Counted from the stretch's first letter, positions 42,296-53,425 are shown. The stretch is DNA of 64,000 nucleotides from Pyrenochaeta sp. MPI-SDFR-AT-0127 (GCA_020747015.1 JAGTJM010000075.1:62001-126000), one strand, 5' to 3'. The notes: a model not told the origin generated them from the letters alone. A program made the numbers and translations.

Positions 42296-43120
42296 TCATG
42301 TAGCTCTGGTTATCTGCCAATGGCTTTTCCATTCTCCCTCCTTCACCTCTGGAGCCATCTCAGCAGTTTTCTTAAGACTGTACTCGCTTTCTGGTCCAAA
42401 TCTCTGGCATAGAAGCTCGTTCGGCATGGCTGCCTTGGAAGGTTGGCTTTGATTTACCCATAGGCTCAGCTGTCTGCCCAAGTCTGGAATATCTAGTAGC
42501 ATTTGACGAAACATGCTAGATTTTTGGAGAGCAGCAATCTTGGTTCCTCCGTACCAGAAGATCTGTGACCTCATGGGGTCCTCCTTCACTCTCTCAGAGA
42601 TTTCCGTGCAGGCAATCTCGAGAAGGAGACATATGCCCTCTTCTGAGACAGTGTGGGTCCCAAGCGATTCTGTGAATCTCCAGAGACAGTATTCCTTGAA
42701 TGTGCGCGCCATAAGGCGCTCTCCCATGGCGTAAAGGCGGGCTAAGGTGACGTATTCGGAGTAGTGCTGAACTTTGCGGGAAAGAATTGAACGATCGCGA
42801 TAGATATATTCAACGAAGAAACCGAAAAGTTCGGGATCTTCGTCTTCCTCTCTGAATGCACGCTCTGCTGCTTCTTTGAAAGGCCCAGTTAGAGTCTTGA
42901 AATACTTTTCTGACTCAGCGACCAAGAGATCCAAGTGTAGCTTAAATATGCTCGATTTCGCAACCGTAACGACAACGATATCGGAAGTAAGGAAGCTATC
43001 CAAAGTGAGCGCGGCGCTGTCTGCGGTGCATACCAATTTTACTGACTGGGAAAACTTGGGCTTCTCAGCATCCTCTAGGAATCTGCTGTCTGATGCAGAC
43101 TCCAAGTTCTTCGCCATCAT
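42296..43120 (-). CDS. BTB/POZ domain protein, copy 1
   Basis: A single-exon protein of 274 residues. The BTB/POZ fold covers about residues 45-130: SDIVVVTVAKSSIFKLHLDLLVAESEKYF, then EEDEDPELFGFFVEYIYRD. A helical C-terminus (LYAMGERLMARTFKEYCLWRF, RVKEDPMRSQIFWYGG) completes it, without kelch or zinc-finger repeats. BTB domains dimerise and often present partners to Cullin-3 ligases; which applies here is unknown. A close paralogue lies at 56180-56971 in the opposite orientation. Confidence 0.85.
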   Translation of the reverse strand: MMAKNLESASDSRFLEDAEKPKFSQSVKLVCTADSAALTLDSFLTSDIVVVTVAKSSIFKLHLDLLVAESEKYFKTLTGPFKEAAERAFREEDEDPELFGFFVEYIYRDRSILSRKVQHYSEYVTLARLYAMGERLMARTFKEYCLWRFTESLGTHTVSEEGICLLLEIACTEISERVKEDPMRSQIFWYGGTKIAALQKSSMFRQMLLDIPDLGRQLSLWVNQSQPSKAAMPNELLCQRFGPESEYSLKKTAEMAPEVKEGEWKSHWQITRAT

Positions 43121-43973
43121 GGATAAGGCTAAGATTGTCGATGTTGACTGCCTTTGAGAACGATATGGTTTTGTAACACGCTACGCCAGTTGCCGTCACG
43201 GCTGTTATGCTTCTGCGCTACGAACGCCTTTATCACATTTAATGAAGCCGGACGTCACGCTTGCGTTCTGGGGATAAGGGTTGATGTATTAGTGTATTAG
43301 TTCTAACACAATGCGGCCTGGTACGAGGTTATGACCCCTCGCGTTCCGCTTTAAGAATTGCCAGCAACTTTTGATCACCTATATCTGCGCGTCACCTTAC
43401 GCTCATTGCGAGCGGGGTAACGTCTTGCTGATCACAACGTTTTTGCAGAACTACACTTCCGCTCAAGCCACTCCGCGGATATAGTAAGGGCACGAGGTCT
43501 ATTACCGCGTTGTGTCCATCCTTTTTCAGTGGACGCATGTTCTCTTCAATCACTTGTCGGTCGGCAAGAACTATTGGCCAGGCGATCACTTAGAATATGC
43601 CCCAACAGCATCTGTTGCGTAGCTACGTCTCGCGCCGCTTTGCCATTACATGCTCCTGAGGCACCTTTTTTGGCCAGTTTGATAACGTTTAGCTACGCCG
43701 AACAAGTACTATAGAGCGCGATTGTTCTATACAATTGCGGGGTAACCTCAGAGGCGATCGTACCACAGGTCCACGGGACGTCAGTATGACACATCCTAAA
43801 ACGAAGCCACTAAGAAATACTCTGCGAACTAGATTGTATAGATATACCAGGCTATCCACTTCATAATTTTTCAAGTTCGTATCATCAATCGTAACCTGGA
43901 AGATTCCCCAAGCTCTACTTTAAACCAACTCTTAAAACTATCTCCTAAACAGCCAATTTCAGCCAACTTCACC
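43121..43973. other. Spacer, no gene recognised
   Basis: Probably the promoters of the BTB gene and of the divergent 3CxxC zinc-finger gene. No clear motif is seen. Confidence 0.35.
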
Positions 43974-44444
43974 ATGTCTGGCAAAAGGAAGGAATCCACT
44001 CCAAAGTCACCCAAGTGTTGGTCTATGTACCCATCATACCATAAGGCGGTGTCTGATTTGCTTGGAGAGCACGATCTATTCTTCGATTTCCATCGAGATG
44101 ACGACAGTGACTGCGAAGAGGAGTACGACACCAATATCATGGGCTTCTTTATATGTCACAATCGTGGTTGTACGACCCGTGGCTGGTCAAGCAAGCTGGT
44201 AGCTATTACCATACGCATGTATCCTGGAGCAGAGTACAACGCAAGAGTATACCATCAACACTGCGACTCTTGCAATAAGCTCAGCAAACCAAAGCTGGAT
44301 AGGTCATATGCAGAAAGAGTTGCGTATCGTCTCAAAAAGTGGTCTGGAGTGCAGATGGAGAGGCCGCAATACTCAGGCCAGAGTAAAGCTCCGCACAGAA
44401 GCGATCTTTGTGAAGGATGTAAGCACGGTCATTGTAAAGGCTAG
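43974..44444 (+). CDS. 3CxxC-type zinc-finger protein
   Basis: A 156-residue protein starts at ATG 43974. The layout fits the fungal 3CxxC zinc-finger family: FICHNRGCTTRGWSSK, then IRMYPGAEYNARVYHQHCDSCNK, then a final SDLCEGCKHGHCKG, each offering a CxxC or CxxxC pair. The spacing between the first block (near residue 61) and the last (near 147) is typical. The cellular role of this family is not established; it is often found in expanded sets in Pleosporales. Confidence 0.8.
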   Translation: MSGKRKESTPKSPKCWSMYPSYHKAVSDLLGEHDLFFDFHRDDDSDCEEEYDTNIMGFFICHNRGCTTRGWSSKLVAITIRMYPGAEYNARVYHQHCDSCNKLSKPKLDRSYAERVAYRLKKWSGVQMERPQYSGQSKAPHRSDLCEGCKHGHCKG

Positions 44445-44455
44445 GGCGGTACTGT

Positions 44456-44477
44456 CTGTGTGTGTGTGTGTGTGTGT
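44456..44477. repeat. (GT)n microsatellite
   Basis: About ten GT units follow the 3CxxC zinc-finger gene. Confidence 0.85.
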
Positions 44478-44701
44478 TCTATTATGGCCGTGCACCCTAT
44501 GGGTATGGGCCGTTACGATGCGTCAGCTATGTACATTCTGTTATCAACGCACCTGCTCCAGTTCAGAAGCCAACTATGAGACCTGCTGATCGCATATCTA
44601 ACACCATGCTCAAAGGGCGGTACTGTCAAGATGGGCGATGAAGGCAGTGGTCATGTAACCTTGTCTGCATGACTAATTAGCGTCATTACTTAACGTGTTC
44701 C

Positions 44702-44866
44702 TGTCAGAATTTAATGAATGTTTTGGTTAGAAAAATTGGATCGGGATCCATTGTGTTCTGTCTGCTCCTTTCTTCTATAGCTCCTCTGCTTCCGGAGGTT
44801 CCGTAGATCGCACTAGTTATCGGTCCTACTATTTATCGCTCTTTCCTTGTATTTGACAATCTGACA
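44702..44866. mobile_element. MITE, TGTCAGA family, copy 3
   Basis: A 165-bp element starts TGTCAGAATTTAATGAATG and ends CAATCTGACA, flanked by a perfect 5-bp direct repeat GTTCC (44697-44701 and 44867-44871). Its ends match copies 1 and 2 but its interior differs. It lies within the left terminal repeat of element J, so it is younger than J. Confidence 0.88.
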
Positions 44867-44948
44867 GTTCCACAACCGAGCCGATCAAACAAGCGAACCA
44901 ATCAGTAGCCCTACAAGTTAAGCAATTGAATAAATAATATATAAACTA

Positions 44949-46754
44949 CTATGCTGTTTTCCGGCGCTTTGGGCACGTACGAGCAGTGTGTTCAAGCGAT
45001 TCACACATACTGCACTTGCGTAGGGTGCGTGTTCGAGGCTCACGAGACATTGTATGAGCCTTGCTCTGAAGGACATCCTCTTCAATTTTGCGCCTCCACC
45101 TGACGCTCGTGTATCTTGTCCCAGCCATCCTGGATAGTACACATATATCCCCCTTCAATAGTTGTATGAGACTGAGCTTTCTTCCGCTTTTGTCTGCATT
45201 TTTACCTTGAAGTGCTGTGTTCTCAACCTCAAGAATTGCCTTCTCATGTACGGCCTTCTCATAGCCCTTTAGCAGCTGCTGAAAGGCACGCTCTGTTGGA
45301 GAGCGAGAGGTTTTCGCACGAAGCCTACGTTGATCTTGAATGTGCTTCGCCTGGCGCTTAACCTCGGTAAGGTTCTGAGGTGTTTTTGACTCCCATTCGG
45401 AGCCATTGGTATGTACTGGACTTGGAGTCCGTATGATAGGCGGTAAGCTACTAAGGACTTGTAAGCCTTGGTGGGTGCACAAAGAAATTGTTTATTGGAG
45501 TGCATATCATGTCGATTGTCTGTTTAAGATGGAGGGTGGCCTGCAGCTATATGTTCATGAGAGATTACTAATTCTCAAATCATGTGTCCAATGCCAGCTT
45601 ACAGGACTTGTTCTGGATCGTATGGAACAAGGCCGGTAGCTTGAAAACTACTCTAGATATTTTTTGCCGTAATTGCTTTACTATGTGCGGAGTAGTAGAT
45701 GTCAAAGAAGTCTTCTTTCGTGATGTGATTGGTGTCCAAACTTCATCTTCCCCTCTACCTCTTTACCGTACGAGACCTTAAGTGGGCTAAAACAGCCTAC
45801 ATCAAGTGGCTGGAGTAGACGGGAGGAATGTGCAGGCATACAGAGCGCAATAATACAGTTCTGCTTACAGTAGTCTTCAAATCGCCCAGTAGGGTGGCTC
45901 CCATGCCCATCAAGAACAAGAAGGCGATATTTCCCCTTCGTACGAGACTCGGTGTGCTTATTGAAGTGCTGAATCCATGCATACCCAATCTCATCGTTTG
46001 TCCATCCCTTATCGCTAACTGAGATTGCCCAATGAGCTGGCACAGGGTTATTAGTATACCAAGTCGCCTGATAGAGCTTTGCCTTCAGGATAACAAGTGG
46101 GGGGATCTCCCACCCTTGCGAATTAACCCCATGTACAACAGTAACCCATTCCCGATTTCCTGGCTGTGTAGTCCTCGGATGACCCTTTCGGTCCGCTCAT
46201 ATGACTACTCTTGAGGTTGAAATAACACCCATCTAGAAGCTAGTCTCATTAAAGTTGTATATATCCTTGTTGAGTATTCCATACTTAGTAATCGTGTTTC
46301 GTACGAGGTTAAACCAGCCTTATATAATAGTAGGGTCTTCGCATTGTTTTCGAACGTCGTTGTACTTGCGATTGTACTTCGAACGGAGCATATCGCGCCG
46401 GTTAACAAAGTTTCTAACCTAGTTCTAGCTGATAGTTTGGGGTGGTGTCTCGCCGCGCGTTGCAAGGATAATATCTGCGATTTCTCGTACGCCAGAGATT
46501 CGGGGAGGAAACCCTTGAGCGTCAAGGTCGAGAATACGTTGAAGGAGGACTTCTTCTTCAGTAGAAGTAAGCTTACACGTTATTGGTCGAGAATCGCGTC
46601 GTGAAGGGGTACCATGAAGGTGGTCGTAGAGGGTTGTGTAAGGAATATCGTACGAGCGAGATGCTGCGCGTAAAGATTTAATTCGACCTGAATTATATGC
46701 TTGAATTGCTAAACAAAGTATGCCTTCAATTGTAGAAGAAGAGGACTTAGGCAT
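44949..46754 (-). pseudogene. Fot1/pogo transposase J, multiply broken
   Basis: Pieces in order on the minus strand: 46754-46425 (MPKSSSSTIEG, then RIKSLRAASRSYDIPYTTL and RILDLDAQGFPPR), a frame near 46525-46205 with decayed core (a region in which Asp-Glu-Thr should lie reads MSLME-like), 46043-45702 (ISVSDKGWTNDEIG, LLVLDGHGSH, SSRLLQPLDVG), and 45482-44949 with a basic coil and a knuckle CSMCESLEHTARTC. Several frame changes and TAG/TAA stops separate them. It cannot give a working transposase. Confidence 0.85.
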
Positions 46755-46803
46755 AGCTTGTTATGCTTGTTGAAAGCTGGAGACGCGTTGTACGCGCTTG
46801 AGC

Positions 46804-46854
46804 TGATCGGCTCGCTTGTTTGATCGGCTCGCTTGTTTGATCGGCTCGCTTGTG
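46804..46854. repeat. Three 17-bp tandem units in the right end of element J
   Basis: TGATCGGCTCGCTTGTT is repeated three times, the last with a final G, immediately inside the ACGTGTTCC terminus. The left end has one such unit and a second, altered one. Confidence 0.9.
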
Positions 46855-46862
46855 GAACACGT

Positions 46863-47304
46863 TAGTCTCAGTCCCAGCTTTGATTAACGAGATAACTCTT
46901 ACACCCCCAAAGTTTTGACATGCAAGTCCTGTCCCTCTAGGTAAGCTGGCCAGGCGGTCTTTTCAAGCCACTTACTTATGTGGATAGGGTACCGGGCTGT
47001 CGTGTTTGAGCTTGCTAGTGTTTGGGAGGTGCTGTTAGCGTGTAGCGTGTCTGTCCGAGTGATTGACACATATTGTTAACTATCGAGGCTGGGTTGGAGA
47101 TTCTGATCACGGCAGGGGTATTCTGAGAGGCCGAACAGTGGCTGACAATGGATTGTGTAAATCTGGAAAACAGGGGATGTCCAGTCATAGTCGAGAACAT
47201 GATAGATTTTCGATATCGCTGAGAACAGATGAGATTAGTGTCAGTTTTGACCACTGTTGATCATCGAGTGATGTAGACGCAGGCTTTTCGTCTCGTCTAC
47301 TGTA
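46863..47304. other. Spacer downstream of the C2H2 gene
   Basis: No gene is recognised. Confidence 0.4.
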
Positions 47305-47907
47305 TCAGTAGTCAACGCTGTCTGCACAATGTCCGCACCATCCGCAAGCCTTGTCGCAAAGTGCCCAGTCCTGATCATCGTCCCGCCCTACATAAGAGTT
47401 ATTTACCCAGGCACCATTATCACTGCAATATTCGTCATCGGTGTTGCTGCTACAATCCGTGTAATCTGGGACAGAGACAGGAGGTATTGCAGGTGTATGA
47501 GGCTTGATCGAGGAGGAAGCCTACAAGTAATATAAGAACTCGAGCAACACTCTCTCCTAATTTAGGACAAAGTATAAACGTACGTTCCCGGAATACATAA
47601 TAGCACCTACAGCAGCCCCACGGGCAAGCTTGGCCTGATCTACGATTCTCTTATGCTGTGGCGACTTCTGATGATCTGCCACAGCTTGCTTACTCCCAAA
47701 CCGCTTATTACAGACGTTACAACTGAACATAGTGCTATGCGCTGGCGAATCGCGATGCTGTTCCATTGCTCTCTGACTACAGAAGGGTCTGTCGCATTTG
47801 CGACACACGTGCGGTTTGCGAAATGTCGGATCCGTAGTACCGGTGTGGCCTGTCAGCGCCGCTTTGGAATTGAATTGCCTCATGCAGATGGGGCATTGGT
47901 TAGCCAT
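47305..47907 (-). CDS. C2H2 zinc-finger protein, three fingers
   Basis: Exon 1 is 47907-47584 and exon 2 is 47520-47305, joined across a 63-bp intron (GTACGT..TAG, phase 0), giving 179 residues. The ATG at 47907 has a CACC context and begins MANQCPICMRQF. Three C2H2-type fingers follow: CPICMRQFNSKAALTGH, CRKCDRPFCSQRAMEQH and CNVCNKRFGSKQAVADH. Exon 2 adds a Ser/Pro/Asp-rich tail ending in a Cys cluster, CDKACGWCGHC. Multiple fingers of the TFIIIA/JAZ-like spacing suggest nucleic-acid binding. The target is unknown. Confidence 0.85.
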
Positions 47908-48268
47908 GGTGAATAGCGCCTCGTATTTAGCAAGTTCCAGGATGAAGAGTATATAAGTAATAAGGGGTCTTCGGGTGTGAGGCAATGAGGCCTGCCCCTC
48001 ATTTTGTGTTACCATACCTTTCACCGAGCAATGCGTAATGCGGGGTGAGGCTGGAGCTCCATTGAAATTGAAGTGATGGAAGAATTGCAGCTGTCCACTT
48101 GGAATCTGTGTGCAAGGCAACTACGCAAATCAAAAGTTTCATTCTTCCAGAGGAAGTCACCCACACCACCGTACCCTTGTCAGATTGTCAGATACAGGGT
48201 GCGTGCCCGGAAAGAGTATGCTGTTAGATCTACAGCATAGCAGCGAGGGTACGCGATACTGTATTGTA

Positions 48269-49619
48269 CAGTACTAGTTGAAAAGTTTTGGTTGCCAAGC
48301 TCGCCCCGCCCATCACCAACAGCACACCTATATCACAACCACATAGAAAAATAGCCTCAAACGCGATAAATAACTCGATTTTTTGAGTAGAGTAGATAGG
48401 CAGGTTGTCAATACTTTGTTTGCCAGCCATACGCTTTTTTGCAGGCATGAATTCTGCGTGGCATACTCAGAATTAGTGACTTGATGAGCCCGCTAGGTAT
48501 ACTCCTCTAGCATCTTTTTAAGGCCTTACAAAAACCACCCTACTCCTGTTTAGCTGTGCTATAGCTATCGTATTGAGGGTAGAATCGATTCATGCGCTTC
48601 TTGAGGTGCCACCAAAGGTGCTCAATTGGGTTGAGATCTGGTGAGTAAGGTGGCTAGATGATGGTGTTGATGCCTTGCTCAGCTAGCCAGCTCCTTGCCC
48701 TTCTTGATGTATGAATGCGCGCGTTATCCTATATAAAGAGCTGAGAAGGCTGATGGCTAGGTAGGAGACCCTCTGTCAAGGCTTGAATGTAACTTTCAGT
48801 AGAGTAGCTACCTCGTGGAGCATCAGGATCGCGCTCCATTATGACAAGCTTACTCCTCTTTGCCCGCCCTCGTTCATCAAGCCATATAGAGCCCTATACT
48901 ATCTGCGCACGCTTCCTACTAGTACTGACTGGAGTAATCATCTCTCTTTTCCATTGCTCCCATGGAAATTGAAAGCACCACTCTTGGATGTGGCCTGAGC
49001 CCTTCTGAATTAAGCACTCGTCTGAGAACTTGAGAGTGCGGCGGCGCCACTGAAAGGTTGAGTAGATCCTACAGAACGCACGACGCTGCTGAGCATGATG
49101 TTTAGACAGTAATAGGCGCTTCTTACAGCGGTAATTAGTGAGACCTTGCCTCTTGAGTGTCTGATATAATGTACTGCGGCTAACTGGCTTCGAAGAGGTG
49201 CCATCTTGATTCACAACTACACTAGCTTGCGCAAGCTCTGAGTACTCAATCTTAGGCTGGGCGCGCGCTGTACGATAGATGATCCTTTTCTGATGATGCG
49301 ATAGTACTGGAGGACGCCTAGAACGAGGAGCTTCATCTCGTGTTGTTCGAGTTTTAGCAAGCCTGATGGTGGTGTGGATGCAATTTAGTGAACGCTTGAA
49401 CTCTGCTACGAGCTCAGCAACTGAAACACCAGCCTCAGCTTTGGAGATGATTGCCTGTCGCTGTAAAGGGGTTAAATTAGGCCCTCGGCGGGCATTTCCT
49501 GAGATTTCTGTGCCAAATTCACGACGTGGCGGCATTATGAGTAGTGGTTGAAATGAGCTGGTCGTGCGGGGTGTAATGCGCGATCTCGCTTAGCAACCAA
49601 AACTTTCCAAGTGTCACTG
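48269..49619 (-). mobile_element. Tc1/mariner-type element D
   Basis: A 1,351-bp element flanked by TA (48267-48268 and 49620-49621). Its inverted ends begin CAGTACTAGTTGAAAAGTTT and CAGTGACACTTGGAAAGTTT and share TTGGTTGC. The transposase on the minus strand is broken. Confidence 0.9.
48408..49535 (-). pseudogene. Tc1/mariner-type transposase D, RIP-like decay
   Basis: Open from ATG 49535 for 213 codons (MPPRREFGTEISGNARRG, then LTPLQRQAI). It then continues in the same frame with about five TAG stops to the end at 48408 (GWQTKY). Landmarks: FSDECLIQKG, DNARIHTSRR and NPIEHLWWHLKKRMN. This is the best-kept of the three related copies and shows which codons are Trp or Gln where A and B have stops. 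Confidence 0.87.
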
Positions 49620-49798
49620 TACAGTAGTACAAAGCTCGGGTGTAACCACTTGGCACACACACACACACACACTACATAAAAGAAGAAAAACAGGGAACAA
49701 AAATAAACACAATCAATTCTCACCCATCCACTCTGACCAAAAACATGCATTAAATTCTGACAACCCTACGTTCCATAGACTACGAGCCAACCGCGACC

Positions 49799-50035
49799 AT
49801 GGAAAATAGCCTTATAGCTGAAATCTTACGCCTGAGTCTCAAAGACCTCAATACTCCAGCCTCAGCATCAATCACTGACGTTCAGCACCTCGCATCCTAC
49901 AACTGGATCGATCGCGTAGGCTTCCTGCGCGGCTGCGCCTACGATCCTCCAACCAAGAGTACCAGAAGCTGTTCTTCCAGCAAGCGACGGTCTCTGGCTC
50001 GCAAGAGGGTCTTTTCTGCATTGCTGATCCACTAG
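49799..50035 (+). pseudogene. Short gene fragment beside the MITE
   Basis: An ATG-initiated frame of 78 codons (MENSLIAEILRLSLKDLN, then TDVQHLASYNWIDR). The LASYNWI segment recalls the N-terminus of a fungal family of about 350 residues, but the rest does not follow and the frame ends early. It may be a truncated 5' exon. Assignment is weak. Confidence 0.35.
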
Positions 50036-50278
50036 TGATGAAAACTAGTGCCTGAATTGTCCTAGTTGATATCCGAGGCGCAGGGCTACGTTCAACACCT
50101 TCTAACTCTACACCTAGAGTAGCTACGGTTCATCTGGAAGCTGCATCTTATTTACAGCAGCCGGTTCCACCATGCTGTAAAGTTGCATGGAAAATGGGCA
50201 ATATTTACCTAGTTAATTTCTTTTCTAATAACTCGGTCGACACGCATTCCGGGAACGACATGCGTTCCCACCATCCTA

Positions 50279-50280
<2 letters not shown>

Positions 50281-50356
<76 letters not shown>
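50281..50356. repeat. (GTA)25 microsatellite
   Basis: About 25 GTA units, the complementary motif of the ACT array at 37459. Confidence 0.97.
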
Positions 50357-50528
50357 CGCCCAACGATGGGAACCATCCGTAAAACCAACTCCCCCGCCGA
50401 AGCCCCCAACGGGCCCCATACTCCAGTGAATTTCCGCCGCTTCTATAGCTCATGTACACGCTCGCCTCGACCCTATATCCAACGTCCCAGTCGGTATGAT
50501 CTGCATGAGCTGAACTAGCAGTCTGCCT

Positions 50529-53043
50529 CTAAAAGCCATCATCTTCGAACAGAGCCCTCTTCGTCGCAATTTTCGATTTCCCTCTCTTCCTATCTCTCTT
50601 CCTGTGGGACGGAGTCTCAACTTCCAGTGTTTCAGGTTCAGCCATAGGAGGCCCGATGACAATAGGGGAACTGGAATATCCTGTAGTCTCATTGCTTAAG
50701 GGCTCAGATTCTTCGGAGGGTTGTCTTCCAGGTGTAGAAGGTGTGTTCTCATCGCCAGGGTCATCTGATCTCTCGTCAAATTCGCGGGATTCGCGCTGGG
50801 CGGCCGCGAACCTATAGCCTATCTGAGTCTTGCCATCATCGGAATCTATTCAGCATATTAATCAAAATTCGGAAAGAGCAGACACAAATGCCGTACCGGG
50901 CTCTCCCACAACGATGAACCGCTTGCAGATTTCGGAACCTTTTGTGAGAACGTCCAGCTGCTTGGTCAACTGTCCTCTCTGCGCTCGATTTTCTTCTGAT
51001 TCGCCAGCGACGGCAACCACGATGTCGGAGCACATAGATGCGACAGTTATCGGAGAGAAGATGTCCTGGAGTTTGGAGATAAGTTCGGCTTCCACGGCTT
51101 CGACAGCAACATCGTCGATCAAACGTTTCAAAGCAACCTATACCAAGAAATCAGACAAGACGTTTCTTCGGGGGTGGGAAGGTGACCTTGTAATATCCCT
51201 GCATGCAGTCCAAGGCTTCAGAACACGCAAGACGGTTCATATCAGGCTCCCTGCGTTGTAAAAGAGCCGTCACAAGCGGGCGTAAGTCCATGTACTCGCT
51301 ACGGTATACGGAATTGAGGGACTGGACGCCGAAGAAATCTTGAATTATCCTCGTATAATCGTCCTTGGCCCACTCGTTCCGGACGTTCTGGAGAGTTTCG
51401 GTGAAATAATGGTTGTAAGTGATTGGGTGGCCTGACTGATGAGGTTTCAGAAGCTCGGTGGTCTTGTCCGTCAGCGCTCTCAATACCTGATTTAACGAAG
51501 GCTCAAAGACCTTTTAGAACAGCGCCTTAGAGGTTGCAGCATCAGCGACATAGGCGAGCGCAAGGCTAAGGAATCGTTTGGCAGCTCCCCAAACCTCTTC
51601 GACATGCTTCCTAGTAATGGCTTCCCATGGAGTTGATTGCTCGTGGAACAGATCCGCCACTATCATGGGATTGAAGGTTCCCGGCAATTCACGGCCTCTG
51701 GTCCTCTGCATCAGATACTGTATGTGGTCCATGTATTCGGTTCTCGTCGTCATAATCTGGCCTCCAGAGCCAAGCCTGCTGCATGGAGAATCGGTAATCT
51801 TCCAGCGATGACCTCGTGTGGTAATTTCCTCTGCGAAACTAAGGTTGAGGTTCTGGACTAACGCCCGTATGCGCTTGTGATAACCGAGTACTGATATAGG
51901 ATCCTCAAAAAAGGGATCGTTATATGTGCCATCGATGGCCGCCTTCGTCAGAGACTGGAATGATTGACTTGTGTGAAACAAATAGAGTCGCTGTTCTTCC
52001 AATGTTGTTCGAGGTTCTCCAAGCCTGTCTAATCTCCTGCGGCATGTGTTGGATTTGATATCGATTTCGGAAATCAAGCTGGGAAGTTCGGCAGCGATCT
52101 GTCGGAGAAGGAGTTTACTGAGCCTCTTTCTTAACCGGTCCACGCCTAAGAGCGACCTGGGAAGTAAATCCCACATTCCTTGGGAGAAGAATTCCTCCTC
52201 CTCGGCGTCTCGATCCGCTAGTGACCACACTCCTTTTTCAGAATCCATGTTCTTCAGAACGTGCCATCCAAGTCGGAACTCCACATCCTGGTTTCTCGCA
52301 AGGGAGGCATACATAGTCTCGCTCTCGGAGCCAGGAATCAAAGTATCAGGTTTTGTGATGACACCCAGTGTACGAGCACCATTGCTGTCAGCAGACCGGG
52401 CAAGCTTCAGGACGATTTGGTTGGCATAATCGTTCTTCGCCGAAACCACCGCAAGGATAATACTCCTTGGTTCTTTCATATATGCTTGAACGACATCCTG
52501 CACTAGCTCGACATCCGAAACGGATTGCTGCCTTGTTTCAGAGTGGATAAGCCCAGGTAAGTCCACGATCGTGAGGTGAGGCCGATCGGGGCCGGAGACC
52601 TCTACTCGAAGCAAGTCTTTTGAGAAGGCTCTACCATGCGTGGAAATAGCCATGGCGGCTTTTGCATTCTCGATCAGGCTTGGAAGTCCATCGAAGCCAT
52701 CCAACTTCTCATGAAAGCTACCGAGAGCGGCTTGCTCGGGCTCGCTGCGAGAGTGATGCGGGACAATTGACACGCTTACGCCGATGCGTGGTGTCTTGCG
52801 GAGGACCAATTCTGTTGGAAATCGGGTGCAGAGATTGCTCTTGATAGGAAACGACACGCCAGAAATCGCTTCCAGCACAGAACTCTTTCCGGATGACTGA
52901 TCGCCACAGACGATGATCTGTGGCAAGGAGACATAATGATTGATGCCCTGCGAACGGAGACAGTCGATGGAATCCAATAGCTCCAATTGATCTTTCGAGC
53001 ACAGCCCATTCAGGGCATCCGTTTGGAAAGATTTTAACACCAT
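50529..53043 (-). pseudogene. Dynamin-like GTPase with one in-frame stop
   Basis: Exons 53043-51187, 51137-50897 and 50845-50529 join to 804 codons plus stop. The GTPase domain shows GDQSSGKSS (47-55), FPTEL, IVDLPGLIHS and ITKPDTL. A helical stalk follows, and a GED-like region spans the first intron (LDCMQGYYK to VALKRLIDDVAVEAVEAEL). The tail is Ser/Pro-rich and ends in a basic stretch KRDRKRGKSK. A single TAA at 51514-51516 (codon 510) interrupts the stalk; the same frame continues with KVFEPSLNQVLRALTDKT. No splice pair removes it cleanly. Such proteins remodel membranes or resemble Mx-type GTPases. It is probably a recent pseudogene, unless the stop is a sequencing error. Confidence 0.85.
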
Positions 53044-53425
53044 CTCAACGCGTTAACGTGAGGACATGAGTGAGTGGTCTTGATAGAGGAAGAAATAAGG
53101 AGAAAGTCGATTACGGTAGAAGTCAAAAGGGCAAGGAAAAGTAGCCAGCTGTGAATAATAACTTTGACGTGTGAAATGAAAAATTGATGGTCCATCTGGG
53201 ATCCCCGCTCCAATAGTGCATCCGAAATAATCTTGGGAACCAGCACGGCGAATGGGATAAAGCGTTGAAATGCCGACCTGGCTGACTGTGGCTATAGTGC
53301 TCTCCGGTTATTCCGTAGCACTTTGGAGTGGTGTGCTATGTGAGTATCTAAACCAATCAACGTGGCTTGACCATACTGTTTGTGCAGTGCAACCGCTGCT
53401 TCGTTCAGCTGTGGATTGCAACAAG
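53044..53425. other. Upstream region of the dynamin-like gene
   Basis: No gene is recognised. Confidence 0.35.

Larger units (their letters stand above)
44693..46862 (-). mobile_element. Fot1/pogo-type element J with a MITE in its end
   Basis: The right end (minus strand) reads ACGTGTTCCACAAGCGAGCC at 46862, followed by TA. The left end starts ACGTGTTCC at 44693, is interrupted by the MITE at 44702-44866, and resumes GTTCCACAACCGAGCCGATC. Removing the MITE and one GTTCC restores a matching inverted end of more than 35 bp. TA flanks both sides (44691-44692 and 46863-46864). The element is about 2,000 bp without the MITE. Confidence 0.88.
48178..49762. mobile_element. MITE, TGTCAGA family, copy 2 (interrupted)
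   Basis: The halves 48178-48268 and 49620-49762 form an element of about 232 bp with ends TGTCAGATTG and TTCTGACA and a 5-bp direct repeat ACCCT (48173-48177 and 49763-49767). Tc1-type element D is inserted at a TA about ten bases from the site used by element A in copy 1. Confidence 0.85.

Noticed and set aside
47329..47535. Plus-strand frame with a membrane-like segment
   Set aside because: It is antisense to exon 2 of the C2H2 gene, whose splice signals and Cys-rich tail are convincing.
50194..50459. Frames of poly-Val, poly-Thr and poly-Tyr
   Set aside because: Translations of the GTA microsatellite.
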